Source: Anaerococcus prevotii DSM 20548
GTDB lineage: Bacteria; Bacillota; Clostridia; Tissierellales; Peptoniphilaceae
Reading direction: 5' to 3'
DNA: 64,000 nt
NCBI RefSeq assembly: GCF_000024105.1
Contig: NC_013171.1
Span: 733,501 to 797,500 of the forward strand
The notes below the pieces were generated by a model, which ran no database searches, had not been told where the DNA came from, and worked only from the letters and a program-made list of their open reading frames with translations. This document shows positions 35,723 through 45,141 of the stretch, in pieces (within the stretch, counting starts at the first letter, position 1; every line of letters begins with the position of its first letter). The position numbers were made by a program, and so were the translations under genes.

Positions 35723-36625
35723 ATGTCTTTTTCAAAAAGATGTAAGAAGGAAGTACTAAAAAAAGAGCCTATATCAAAGATGGGTGAGCTCCTATCGATT
35801 ATTCATTTTATTGGCTCTATTAGAATAAATATGGGTGGTTATAATATCAAGTTTGAAACTGATTCCAACTCATATGCCAGATATATTTATAACTTGATTA
35901 AGGACTTGTATGATTATTCTTCAACCTTTGAGATATTCGATAAATCTTACAAGGATAGGGATAGGATCTTTACAGTTCTTGTCGAAGATAATGAAATATC
36001 AGAGGATTTGATTAATAAAAAGTCTCATGGTTTTATAGACAACTTTAAGGATATTGAAGATGTCTCCCTTGATGATATCAAGTCTTTTCTTAAAATTGCC
36101 TTTATTTACAAAGGCTCTATTAACGACCCTCAAAGAGGTTACAATCTAGAAATCATAGCCCGTGAGGAAAACGAGCTTAGACTTATCAAAGAATCTATGG
36201 ACACCTTCGGCTTAAATGCCAAAATTAATGATAGGGGAGATTATTATATTGTCTACATCAAAGACTCTGATAAGATAAGCGACTTTCTTGCTATAATCGG
36301 GGCAAATAAGTCCTTGTTTGAGCTAGAAAATGTAAGGGCCATGAAGTCTATAAGAAATGATATAAATAGGCAGACGAATTTCGATAAGGCAAACATAGAT
36401 AGGACAGTCAAGGCTTCCTTAAGGCAAGTAGATGCAATAAAAGCTGTCATTAATAGCGAAGAATACGTTAAATTGTCAGAAGATATGAAGGAAATTGCAA
36501 GTATCAGGATAGATAATCCCTATATTTCTATCGAAGAAATTGGCCAGATGATGGATCCTGTGATGAGCAAGGCCAAGGTTAATTATAGGTTGCAGAAATT
36601 TATAAAGCTTGCCGAAGACTTGTAG
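35723..36625 (+). CDS. whiA: DNA-binding protein WhiA
   Basis: Conserved Gram-positive protein linked to cell division and chromosome segregation, sporulation factor in Streptomyces. In 300 residues the N-terminal SFSKRCKKEV, the degenerate homing-endonuclease-like domains (about 20-205) and the C-terminal helix-turn-helix (RIDNPYISIEEIGQMM, about 255-300) are seen. The nuclease acidic residues are not kept, as usual. The dnaE gene begins 11 bp downstream. Confidence 0.92.
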   Translation: MSFSKRCKKEVLKKEPISKMGELLSIIHFIGSIRINMGGYNIKFETDSNSYARYIYNLIKDLYDYSSTFEIFDKSYKDRDRIFTVLVEDNEISEDLINKKSHGFIDNFKDIEDVSLDDIKSFLKIAFIYKGSINDPQRGYNLEIIAREENELRLIKESMDTFGLNAKINDRGDYYIVYIKDSDKISDFLAIIGANKSLFELENVRAMKSIRNDINRQTNFDKANIDRTVKASLRQVDAIKAVINSEEYVKLSEDMKEIASIRIDNPYISIEEIGQMMDPVMSKAKVNYRLQKFIKLAEDL

Positions 36626-36635
36626 AGGAGGATAA

Positions 36636-39600
36636 ATGCAAGGAAAATTTACACACTTACATGTTCATACAGAATATTCCTTACTTGATGGATTCTCAAG
36701 AATTGATTTACTCCTCGATAGGGCCAAAGAGCTCGGAATGGACTCTCTTGCCATAACAGACCATGGTCAGATGTATGGAGTTATAGAATTCTACAAGCAA
36801 GCTAAAAAGCGAGGAATCAAGCCCATAATAGGCTGTGAAGTCTATGTTAGCGAAAATGATCATACCATAAAGGAAGCGTCAAATAGGAGATATTATCATT
36901 TGATTCTTCTAGCAAAAAACATGGATGGCTACAAAAATCTTATAAAGATTGTATCAGAAGCCTATGTAAATGGTTTTTACTACAAGCCAAGGGTTTCTTT
37001 TGATTTTATCAAAAAATACAGTGAGGATATTATAGCCCTATCCGCTTGCCTTAATGGTGAAGTTAGTCAAAGGCTTATAGAAAATGACTACGAAAGTGCA
37101 AAAGAGACTGCTCAAAGATATGAAGAGGCCTTCGGCAAGGGAAACTTCTACCTAGAGCTTCAAAATCACGGGATAAAAGAGCAAAATATTGTAAATAGGG
37201 GACTTGCAAGAATCCATGAGGAAGAGGATATTCCCCTAGTTGCTACCAATGATATCCATTATATAAATAAAGAAGACGCCTACTATCAGGACGTCCTTTT
37301 GTGCATTCAAACAGGAAAGCTCGTTAAAGACGAAGATAGAATGAAGATGCCAGCTAGTGAGTTTTACCTTAAATCTTATAATGAGATGAAGGAACTTTTT
37401 GGAGCCTATCAGGGGGCTATCGAAAACACTCAAAAAATTGCTGACCAATGTAATGTAGAATTTACCTTCCATGAACCCCATCTCCCTTATTTTACTAAGG
37501 TTGAGGAAGGCCTAACTGATTTAGAATATCTAAAAAAACTCGTAGATCAAGGACTTATCAAAAAATATGGAAGTATAAGTGAGAAGATTAGATCTAGGGC
37601 AGATAAAGAAATAAAGGTAATTGCTGATATGGGTTATGTCGATTATTTCCTAATAGTTTGGGATTTTGTAAGATATGCTAGGGAAAATGACATAGCGGTA
37701 GGACCGGGAAGAGGCTCTGCGGCGGGATCTATAGTATCTTATGCATTGGATATTACTCAAATTGACCCCTTAAAATACAAGCTGATTTTCGAAAGATTCC
37801 TAAATCCTGAAAGAGTATCAATGCCTGATATAGATATAGACTTTGACTACGTCCTCCGTGATAAGGTAGTAGAGTATGTGAACGAACTTTACGGTAGAGA
37901 TCACGTATCCCAAATAGTAACCTTCGGTAGGATGCAGGCAAGAAATGCAGTAAGAGATGTAGGAAGAGTCCTAGATATTTCTTATGCCAAGGTAGATAAG
38001 ATTGCTAAGCTCATCCCCCAAGCCATAGGGATGACAATCGATAAGGCCTTTGATTCTTCGTCTAAGTTTAAGGAAATATATGAAAGTGATGTCGAAGCGA
38101 AAAGACTAATCGATACAGCAAGAAAGGTTGAGGGCCTTCCAAGACATACCTCGATTCACGCTGCAGGAGTGGTGATTTCCAAGGAGGTCCTAACTGATAT
38201 AATCCCATTAGCCTTATCCAATGATTTGGTAGTTACCCAATACGACATGACTGAAATCGAGGAGCTAGGTCTACTTAAGATGGACTTTTTAGGTCTTAGA
38301 AACTTAACAGTAATCAAAAACACCATAAAAGATGTCAAAAAGAATAGGGGAATCGACGTAGACCTATCCAAAATTGATGTAAATGACAAAAATGTTATAG
38401 ATCAATTCAATAATGCTAAGACGATAGGAATTTTTCAGTTTGAATCGGCAGGGATGAGAAACTTCCTAAAGAATCTAAAGCCGACAGTCTTCGATGATTT
38501 AATAGCAGCAAACTCCCTATTTAGACCAGGTCCAATGGATGAGATTCCCAAATACATCCATAACAAAAATAACCCGGCGGATGTGACTTTTATAGATCCG
38601 GCCCTTAAGCCAATCCTTGATGTAACGTACGGTATTATTGTCTATCAGGAACAAGTAATGCAGATTGTCCAGAAACTTGCAGGTTACTCCTTGGGAGAAG
38701 CGGATAATCTAAGACGAGCCATGTCCAAGAAGAAGATGGCAGTTATGGAAGAAAATAGGGGAATTTTCATCAAGGGGAAAACTGATTCAAGTGGCAATGT
38801 TGTAATTCCAGGTTGTATCAGAAATGGAGTTGATGAATCTTCGGCAAATCAAATCTACGATGAAATGATTTCCTTTGCCAAATATGCCTTCAATAAATCT
38901 CACTCGGCAGCATATTCTTTGGTTGCTATACAAACGGCTTATCTAAAATACTATTATCCAGAAGAGTACATGGCAAATCTGATCTCTTCTGTGATGGATC
39001 AATCATCTAAGCTTTATCTTTATGTAAATGAAACCAAGGCCTTAGGTATAGAAGTCCTACCTCCAGATGTAAACAAGAGCTTTGCTGAGTTTAGTGTAGA
39101 AGAAGGTAAGATTATCTTTGGTCTTTCTGGAATCAAAAATGTAGGAAGCAATCTTATCGATTCTATAGTTAAGGCTAGGAAAAAGGATGGGAAGTTTACA
39201 AACTTCAAGGACTTCCTCCAAAGAGTTGACGAGATCGATTCGAGATCTCTTAACAAGAAGGGAATAGAATCCCTCATCAAGGCAGGAGCCTTCGATAGCT
39301 TAAAATACACTAGGTCTTCCCTCATGGCAATCTATGAAAAAGCAATTTCTGCTGTCTCTGATAATAGAAAGATTAATGTCAAAGGTCAACTTAATTTACT
39401 AGACGACTTAGCCGATAAGCCTAAAGAAGATGTTAGGATTCAAGAGATTAATGAATTTCCTAAGAAGACTAAACTAAAGCTAGAAAAAGAGGTCTTAGGC
39501 TTTTATATATCTGATCATCCCTTATCAGATCTGGGAGATAGGCTTGGTGATTTTGTTAATTTCACAACAGATTATAAAGACCATATTGATGATACGAGGA

Positions 39601-40082
39601 TTCATTTACTCGATAACAAATTTGTATCGATGGCTGGAGTCATCACAAACAAGTCAGAAATTATGACCAAGAAAAGGCAATTGATGTGCTTTGCTACCCT
39701 TGAAGACATGCAGGGGTCAATAGAGATTGTGATTTTCCCAGAAGTCTACAGGAAATATAGGAATGTAATAGATGAAGATAGTGCGGTAATAGTTAAGGGA
39801 AATCTTCAAGTAGATGAAAGAGATATAAAACTATTAACAAACGAGTTTGTCGACATAGAGAAGTTAAATTTTAAAACTTTATACTTAAAATCTGAATACT
39901 TAGAGTATAATAAAGTTAGAAACATTCTAGTGCAAAATAAGGGGACTACACCCGTTGTTATATATTTTGCTGACAAAAATAAAAGTGTCAAACTAGATAA
40001 GAAATTATGGTTTGATATTAATGAAAAAAGCATTAAAGTATTAGAAGAGTTTTTAGGAAAAGAAAATGTTAAGATTACTTAA
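36636..40082 (+). CDS. dnaE: DNA polymerase III alpha subunit (DnaE type)
   Basis: Replicative polymerase of 1148 residues. The N-terminal PHP domain begins HLHVHTEYSLLDG; the palm has GPGRGSAAGSIVSYAL and MPDIDIDFDY with the catalytic Asps; further on are tandem HhH near 870-900, the OB domain near 990-1070. There is no 3'-5' exonuclease insert, so this is DnaE rather than PolC. The dnaE-pfkA-pyk order is common in Firmicutes. Ribosome site GAGGAGGATAA. Confidence 0.96.
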   Translation: MQGKFTHLHVHTEYSLLDGFSRIDLLLDRAKELGMDSLAITDHGQMYGVIEFYKQAKKRGIKPIIGCEVYVSENDHTIKEASNRRYYHLILLAKNMDGYKNLIKIVSEAYVNGFYYKPRVSFDFIKKYSEDIIALSACLNGEVSQRLIENDYESAKETAQRYEEAFGKGNFYLELQNHGIKEQNIVNRGLARIHEEEDIPLVATNDIHYINKEDAYYQDVLLCIQTGKLVKDEDRMKMPASEFYLKSYNEMKELFGAYQGAIENTQKIADQCNVEFTFHEPHLPYFTKVEEGLTDLEYLKKLVDQGLIKKYGSISEKIRSRADKEIKVIADMGYVDYFLIVWDFVRYARENDIAVGPGRGSAAGSIVSYALDITQIDPLKYKLIFERFLNPERVSMPDIDIDFDYVLRDKVVEYVNELYGRDHVSQIVTFGRMQARNAVRDVGRVLDISYAKVDKIAKLIPQAIGMTIDKAFDSSSKFKEIYESDVEAKRLIDTARKVEGLPRHTSIHAAGVVISKEVLTDIIPLALSNDLVVTQYDMTEIEELGLLKMDFLGLRNLTVIKNTIKDVKKNRGIDVDLSKIDVNDKNVIDQFNNAKTIGIFQFESAGMRNFLKNLKPTVFDDLIAANSLFRPGPMDEIPKYIHNKNNPADVTFIDPALKPILDVTYGIIVYQEQVMQIVQKLAGYSLGEADNLRRAMSKKKMAVMEENRGIFIKGKTDSSGNVVIPGCIRNGVDESSANQIYDEMISFAKYAFNKSHSAAYSLVAIQTAYLKYYYPEEYMANLISSVMDQSSKLYLYVNETKALGIEVLPPDVNKSFAEFSVEEGKIIFGLSGIKNVGSNLIDSIVKARKKDGKFTNFKDFLQRVDEIDSRSLNKKGIESLIKAGAFDSLKYTRSSLMAIYEKAISAVSDNRKINVKGQLNLLDDLADKPKEDVRIQEINEFPKKTKLKLEKEVLGFYISDHPLSDLGDRLGDFVNFTTDYKDHIDDTRIHLLDNKFVSMAGVITNKSEIMTKKRQLMCFATLEDMQGSIEIVIFPEVYRKYRNVIDEDSAVIVKGNLQVDERDIKLLTNEFVDIEKLNFKTLYLKSEYLEYNKVRNILVQNKGTTPVVIYFADKNKSVKLDKKLWFDINEKSIKVLEEFLGKENVKIT

Positions 40083-40091
40083 GGAGTTGTT

Positions 40092-41051
40092 ATGAAAACT
40101 ATAGGAATACTTACAAGTGGAGGAGATGCTCCAGGTATGAATTCCGCTATAAGAGCTGCGGTAAGAACAGCCCTTAACAGTGGTTTACGTATCAAAGGTA
40201 TAAGAAACGGTTATGATGGACTGATGCAAGGAGATATCTATGAGATGAATGTATCATCAGTTGCAGATATCATCCATAAGGGTGGTACCATTCTAGGTAC
40301 TGCAAGAAGCTTAGAGTTCGAAACACCAGAAGGACAAAAAAGAGGTGCACAAATCCTAAATGATTATGGCATTGAAGGCTTAATCGTAATAGGAGGAGAC
40401 GGATCCTTCAAGGGAGCTAAAGCCCTATCTGATCTTGGAATCAACACAATAGGAATCCCAGGAACAATCGATAATGACATGGGCTATACCGACTTTACAA
40501 TCGGATTTTTCACAGCGATTGAAACTGTAACAGATGCTATAGGCAAGCTCAGAGATACATCAAGTTCTCACGGCAGGGCTGTAGTTATCGAAGTTATGGG
40601 TCGTCACTGCGGAGACCTCGCTCTTTACTCAGGACTTGCAGGAGGAGCTGAGTCTATTATAGTACCAGAGCACAATTTCTCTATCAGTGAAATAATCGAT
40701 AAGATGGAACACGGTAGAAAAAGAGGTAAGCTTCACCACCTAATCACGCTTGCTGAAGGTGTTGGCGATCCTTATTCTCTTGCCAAAGAGCTAGAAGAGA
40801 AGACAGGAATCGAAACTAAGGTTACAATCTTAGGCCACGTACAAAGAGGAGGTTCACCATCTGCGGTAGACAGACTCTTAGGTTCATCAATGGGATCTCG
40901 TGCTGTTAGACTGCTTGAAGAGGGAAAGACAAACCTTGCGATCGGCTATGTAGATGGAAGCATTATAGAAGTTAGCATTGATGAAGCAGTAAGCAAAAGA
41001 AGCGAATTCGACGAAAAATTATACGAACTTGCAAATTCTTTATCAAGATAG
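40092..41051 (+). CDS. pfkA: ATP-dependent 6-phosphofructokinase
   Basis: Committing step of glycolysis; the 319 residues show SGGDAPGMN, GGDGSFKGA with Gly-rich ATP site, PGTIDNDM (catalytic TIDND), EVMGRHCGDLA and GHVQRGGSPS. The Gly-Asp-Gly ATP site points to the ATP-using rather than pyrophosphate-using form. Next to pyk, 8 bp apart, so two control points of glycolysis are co-expressed. Confidence 0.96.
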   Translation: MKTIGILTSGGDAPGMNSAIRAAVRTALNSGLRIKGIRNGYDGLMQGDIYEMNVSSVADIIHKGGTILGTARSLEFETPEGQKRGAQILNDYGIEGLIVIGGDGSFKGAKALSDLGINTIGIPGTIDNDMGYTDFTIGFFTAIETVTDAIGKLRDTSSSHGRAVVIEVMGRHCGDLALYSGLAGGAESIIVPEHNFSISEIIDKMEHGRKRGKLHHLITLAEGVGDPYSLAKELEEKTGIETKVTILGHVQRGGSPSAVDRLLGSSMGSRAVRLLEEGKTNLAIGYVDGSIIEVSIDEAVSKRSEFDEKLYELANSLSR

Positions 41052-41059
41052 GAGTAATA

Positions 41060-42832
41060 ATGAAACCTGAAATTTTAAAAAAGACAAAAATAGTATGTAC
41101 AATTGGACCAGCTAGTGAAGATCCAGCTATCCTAGAAGAACTAATCAACAATGGGATGAACGTTGCAAGACTTAACTTCTCTCACGGAACTCACGAAGAG
41201 CACTTAGCAAAGATTAAAACAATCAGAAGAATCAGAAGAAAACTAAACGTGCCTGTAGCTATAATGCTAGATACTAAGGGACCAGAAATCAGAACTGGTA
41301 ACTTTAACGTAGATGAAATCTACCTTAAACCAGGAGATATCTTCACCCTAACAACAAGAGACGTAGAAGGTGACCAATCAATCGTATCAGTTTCTTACGA
41401 AGGACTACCAGAAGATGTATCAGTAGGAAGCGAAATCTATATAGATGACGGACTTGTTCAACTAGAAGTAATTGAAATTAAAGATGGCACAGATGTAGTT
41501 TGTAAGGCACTAAACAACGGAATTCTTTCAGACCACAAGGGAGTTAACCTACCAGGCTCAAAGACAAACCTTCCTGCTATTACACCAAAAGACGTTGATG
41601 ATATCAAATTTGGTATAGAAAATGACATTGACATCATCGCAGCATCTTTTGTTCGTAAAAAAGAAGACGTATATGATATCAGAAAAGTCCTAGAAGATCA
41701 CGGTGGAGAACACATCAAGATTATTTCTAAAATCGAAAGCCAAGAAGGTGTAGATAACGTAGACGAAATCATAGAAGCAAGTGATGGAATCATGGTAGCT
41801 AGAGGAGACCTCGGTGTAGAAATTAGAACAGAGCTTATCCCATTAGTACAAAAAGAAGTAATCAGAAAATGTAATGATGCTGCAAAACCAGTTATCACAG
41901 CTACACAAATGCTCGACTCAATGATTAGAAACCCAAGACCAACCAGAGCTGAGACAACTGACGTTGCCAACGCTATTATCGATGGAACTGACTGTGTAAT
42001 GCTTTCAGGAGAAACAGCTGGTGGAAAATACCCAATAGAAGCAGTTAAGACAATGAGAAACATCTGTATCACAACAGAGCTATCAGATGACTTCTATCAA
42101 AACATCTACGATGTTAAAATTCACTCAGCAAACACAACAACCAACTCAATAGCAAGATCAACCAAAAACATCGCAGAAGAGCTAAATGCCAAGGCAATAA
42201 TCTCTTGTACAGCAAGTGGTAATACATCTAGAGTAATATCTAAATTCAAACCTAAGACAAATATAATTGCTGCAACAATCTCTGATAGAGTTGCTAGACA
42301 ACTATCAATTGTATGGGGAGTATATCCAATAGTAATCCAAGAAGCAACTGAAACTGATGAGCTTATCGAAAGAGCGATAGTTGGTGCACTTGCTGAAAAT
42401 TACGTAGAAGAAGGAGACCTAACAGTAGTAACAGCAGGAATCCCTCTAGGAGTATCTGGAACAAGTAACCTAATCAAAGTTCACGTTATTGGAGATATTC
42501 TAACAAGCGGTACAGGAATTGGAAGCAAATCAGTATCAGGAAAAGTTGTAATAGGATCAACAAAAAAGGAACTAGAAGGTAAATTTGAAGAAGGCGACAT
42601 CATAGTTGCGAAATTCACTGATTCTGACATCACAGAATATATAGAAAAAGCCTCAGCTGTAGTAACAGAAACTGGTGGACTAACAAGCCACACAGCAGTA
42701 GCCGCAGTTCACTTTGGAATCCCTGCAGTAGTAGGAGCTGTAAATGTAATCAATCTCGTAGAAGAAGGCGAAACAATTACAGTAGACCCAATAGGCGGAG
42801 TAATATACAAAGGAGAAACAAAAGTTATCTAA
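41060..42832 (+). CDS. pyk: Pyruvate kinase with C-terminal PEP-utiliser domain
   Basis: Last glycolytic ATP-forming step. The 590 residues comprise the TIM-barrel core (KIVCTIGPAS at the start, MVARGDLGVEI, ATQMLDSMI), the C-domain (about 350-475) and an extra domain (about 485-590) with ETGGLTSHTAVAA, homologous to the phosphohistidine domain of PEP-utilising enzymes as in Bacillus. In this domain His remains. Codon use is strongly biased, as for highly expressed genes. The stop overlaps the rlmD start by 1. Confidence 0.96.
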   Translation: MKPEILKKTKIVCTIGPASEDPAILEELINNGMNVARLNFSHGTHEEHLAKIKTIRRIRRKLNVPVAIMLDTKGPEIRTGNFNVDEIYLKPGDIFTLTTRDVEGDQSIVSVSYEGLPEDVSVGSEIYIDDGLVQLEVIEIKDGTDVVCKALNNGILSDHKGVNLPGSKTNLPAITPKDVDDIKFGIENDIDIIAASFVRKKEDVYDIRKVLEDHGGEHIKIISKIESQEGVDNVDEIIEASDGIMVARGDLGVEIRTELIPLVQKEVIRKCNDAAKPVITATQMLDSMIRNPRPTRAETTDVANAIIDGTDCVMLSGETAGGKYPIEAVKTMRNICITTELSDDFYQNIYDVKIHSANTTTNSIARSTKNIAEELNAKAIISCTASGNTSRVISKFKPKTNIIAATISDRVARQLSIVWGVYPIVIQEATETDELIERAIVGALAENYVEEGDLTVVTAGIPLGVSGTSNLIKVHVIGDILTSGTGIGSKSVSGKVVIGSTKKELEGKFEEGDIIVAKFTDSDITEYIEKASAVVTETGGLTSHTAVAAVHFGIPAVVGAVNVINLVEEGETITVDPIGGVIYKGETKVI

Positions 42833-44079
42833 TGATCATCAAAGATATTAAGATAATTGATATCCTACAAGACGGCAGAGGAGTTGGCAAGAAAGATTCA
42901 AAAGTATACTTTATAGAAGGAGCAACTTTTGGAGAATCTTGCGACATTGAAATAATAAAAGAAAAGAAAAATTTCATAGAAGCAAGAAAAGTCAAAACAA
43001 CTTCTCAAAGTCCGTATTATACACAACCTCCATGTCCATATTATTATGAATGTGGGGGTTGTACTATTATGGATATAAATTATGATGAGCAAATTAAATT
43101 AAAGAAAAATCTAATCACAAAGGCAATCAAGAAAACTTGTGCCATAGAAATAGACGATTTAGAAATAATTACAAGCGAAACTCTCTCTTACAGGAACAAA
43201 ATAAGACTACAAGTAGACAAGAAGGGAAGGCTTTCCTATAACAAGAAATCCTCAAATGACCTAGTAGAAATCAAAGATTGCCTCCTTGCCAATGAGCATA
43301 TAATAGAAAATTTAGGAAAAATTCAAAATCTAGTCACTACTATAGTTAAAGACCTTGGCAATATAATAAGAGAAATAAGCATAAGAAGTAATTCCTGCGA
43401 AATCCTTTTAAACATTTATAGTAAAGAAGAAGAAAAACTATATAAATATCTAAAAGAAAATCATAAGGACCTTCCATATAATATTAATATAATAAACAAA
43501 AAGAAAATAAAAACCCTAGGTAAAGACCATCTCATATTCAAAGTGAAAGATAAATCCTTTAAGGTATCGAAAGATGACTTCTACCAAGTAAATGATTATC
43601 AAATAGAAAACCTATATCAAAATGCAAGAAAATACCTAGAAAAGAACAAAAAGCTCCTAGACCTTTTCTGCGGATCAGGAATATCATCAATCGCCCTAAA
43701 TGATGATAATATAGTTGGAATAGAAATCAACAAAAGTGCCATCAAAGATGCTAAAGAAAATGCCAAAATAAACAATTTAACAGACTACAAATTCATCGAC
43801 AAAAACGCCAATTACATTGACCAGAAATTTATAGAAAAAGAAAAAATACAAACAGTAACAGTAGATCCACCAAGGGCAGGCCTAGACAAAGAAATAATTA
43901 AGACGCTAGCCAAAACGAAAATAAAAAACATAATCTACATCTCCTGCAACCCCCAAACCCTCGCAAGAGATATCAAAAGATTTATGGACAGGGGATATGA
44001 ACTAAAAGAAATAAAAGCAGTGGATATGTTCCCGCAGACTATGCATGTGGAAGCTATAGCGTTGATACAAAAGATGTAA
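42832..44079 (+). CDS. rlmD: 23S rRNA uracil-C5 methyltransferase, C-terminus replaced by element insertion
   Basis: SAM-dependent RlmD/RlmCD-type enzyme of 415 residues. A TRAM-like domain (about 1-55) is followed by the 4Fe-4S ligands Cys68, Cys74 and Cys77, the SAM site LDLFCGSGISS, DPPRAGLDKE and the catalytic Cys in YISCNPQTLARD. Residues up to MHVE (404-407) are chromosomal; the last eight, AIALIQKM, are encoded by the inserted element. The displaced native tail of ~103 residues lies at 62285-62596. Since standard RlmD proteins also end shortly after HVE-V-L, the shortened enzyme is probably active. It overlaps pyk by one base. Confidence 0.92.
   Translation: MIIKDIKIIDILQDGRGVGKKDSKVYFIEGATFGESCDIEIIKEKKNFIEARKVKTTSQSPYYTQPPCPYYYECGGCTIMDINYDEQIKLKKNLITKAIKKTCAIEIDDLEIITSETLSYRNKIRLQVDKKGRLSYNKKSSNDLVEIKDCLLANEHIIENLGKIQNLVTTIVKDLGNIIREISIRSNSCEILLNIYSKEEEKLYKYLKENHKDLPYNINIINKKKIKTLGKDHLIFKVKDKSFKVSKDDFYQVNDYQIENLYQNARKYLEKNKKLLDLFCGSGISSIALNDDNIVGIEINKSAIKDAKENAKINNLTDYKFIDKNANYIDQKFIEKEKIQTVTVDPPRAGLDKEIIKTLAKTKIKNIIYISCNPQTLARDIKRFMDRGYELKEIKAVDMFPQTMHVEAIALIQKM
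44043..44051 (+). other. Left attachment site (attL core)
   Basis: GCATGTGGA within rlmD. With AGAC four bases further left, it matches the right junction at 14 of 17 bases. Confidence 0.75.
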
Positions 44080-44204
44080 ATTTAGAAATCCTGCATTTTA
44101 AGCAGTTTTATAAGCATTTTGTCTTCGATAAAGATGAAGAAGGATACGTCAAAAAGACTCAAAAAAACTATATGGACGTAAGAGTAGTTTTGCAACTGGT
44201 ATGA
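44043..44204 (+). other. Stranded coding end of the recombinase (reading frame restored on excision)
   Basis: In the register GCA-TGT-GGA the left end is open for 53 codons to a TGA at 44202-44204. In the excised circle this would follow recombinase residue 582 directly and give a 635-residue protein with a tail containing the segment HFKQFYKHFVFDKDEEGY. In the integrated state the first 12 codons overlap the new rlmD end in another frame, and the rest is untranslated. A terminator follows 43 bp after this TGA, as expected for a gene end. Confidence 0.65.
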
Positions 44205-44247
44205 GGAAACACAAAAAATATAATTAACCCATTTTGTACTTTCTACA

Positions 44248-44277
44248 AGAGTAGCTTAAAAGGCTGCTCTTTTTTTC
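44248..44277 (+). terminator. Rho-independent terminator at the left end of the element
   Basis: Arms AGAGTAGC (44248-44255) and GCTGCTCT (44263-44270), one G-U pair, then seven T. In the integrated state it closes the pyk-rlmD transcript; in the circle it would close the recombinase gene. Confidence 0.85.
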
Positions 44278-44330
44278 TAAAAAGTTGGTACATATAAATT
44301 TTAAATATTACGAATAATACAAAATCTAAT

Positions 44331-44399
44331 TTCCGAAAAGCAGAAGTCCAGACTTCCGAAAATCGGAATTCAAGAACTCCGAATATCGGAGAGTAACTA
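44331..44399 (+). repeat. Three tandem 23-bp repeats containing 15-bp palindromes
   Basis: Units start at 44331, 44354 and 44377, exactly 23 bp apart. Unit 2 begins with the palindrome TTCCGAAAATCGGAA, unit 3 with CTCCGAATATCGGAG; unit 1 begins with the damaged copy TTCCGAAAAGCAGAA. Units 1 and 2 agree at 18 of 23 positions. No gene lies between 44205 and 44553; besides this array that stretch holds the terminator and the abiE promoter. Confidence 0.7.
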
Positions 44400-44497
44400 T
44401 AATAATATTAGTAATATTGAGTTAAGAAAGAATAATTTTAGAAAGGGAGTAAGGATTCGTTACATCCTTTTTTAAAAAGAAAAACTCATAAGCCAAC

Positions 44498-44533
44498 TTT
44501 ACATATTCGCTTTTATAATATATAATAAAAGCG
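44498..44533 (+). promoter_or_regulatory. Promoter and palindromic operator of the abiE operon
   Basis: TTTACA (44498-44503) and TATAAT (44521-44526), spacer 17. The -10 lies inside a perfect inverted repeat with arms CGCTTTTAT (44508-44516) and ATAAAAGCG (44525-44533) around an 8-bp centre. A repressor on this site would block the polymerase; AbiEi antitoxins are known to repress their own promoters at inverted repeats. Confidence 0.7.
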
Positions 44534-44553
44534 TAAACGAGAGGAGGCGGACT

Positions 44554-45141
44554 ATGCATACACTTAAAAATTATATACAAGAAAATTTAGTAATCACCAA
44601 CAAAGAAGCAGAAGAACTTGGATATACTAGGCATAATCTATCAGAATTAACAAAGAGCGGACAATTAGAAAGATTAAGACCAGGACTATATCAATTAAAA
44701 GGAAAAGTAATAGACGATTTTGTTTTAATATCATCCAATAGTAATCGAATTATATTTTCCCATCAAACAGCCCTATATCTACATGACCTATCAGATAGGA
44801 CCCCAAATGTATTTCATATATCTGTACCCCAGGGCTACAATGCCAGCCATATCAAAAAGAGGTACGAAGATCTACAAGTTCACTATGTAAAAAAAGATTT
44901 ATACGAAATAGGAAAGACAGAAATAAAATCACCGCAAGGCAATCTCATACCAGTTTATGATATAGACCGAACAATTTGTGACATCATAATCGACAGCGAA
45001 AAAATAGATAAACAGATTTTTACAGAAGCCTTAAAAAGATACTTTAAATCACCAAATAAAAATCTAAGACTACTCATAAAATACAGTAGACTATTTAAAA
45101 TAGAAAATGAAATTAGGAAATATATGGAGGTATTATCGTGA
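44554..45141 (+). CDS. abiEi: AbiEi-family antitoxin/transcription repressor
   Basis: Antitoxin of a type IV toxin-antitoxin system, 195 residues. The N-terminal winged helix (about 1-60) contains ITNKEAEELGYTRHNLSEL and RLRPGLYQL, the conserved start of AbiEi proteins; the middle has the FSHQTALYLHDLSDRTP block and the VYDIDRTICDII motif typical of the family. Ribosome site GAGGAGGCGG. The palindrome across its promoter is the probable autoregulatory site. It overlaps the toxin gene by 4 bases (GTGA). Confidence 0.88.
   Translation: MHTLKNYIQENLVITNKEAEELGYTRHNLSELTKSGQLERLRPGLYQLKGKVIDDFVLISSNSNRIIFSHQTALYLHDLSDRTPNVFHISVPQGYNASHIKKRYEDLQVHYVKKDLYEIGKTEIKSPQGNLIPVYDIDRTICDIIIDSEKIDKQIFTEALKRYFKSPNKNLRLLIKYSRLFKIENEIRKYMEVLS

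Noticed and set aside
42832..44079. rlmD truncated by a frameshift or sequencing error
   Set aside because: The break coincides with the 9-bp attachment repeat, and the missing tail is found intact behind the recombinase.
44331..44399. Small CRISPR array
   Set aside because: The three repeats are directly adjacent with no spacers, are palindromic at one end only, and no cas genes are present.
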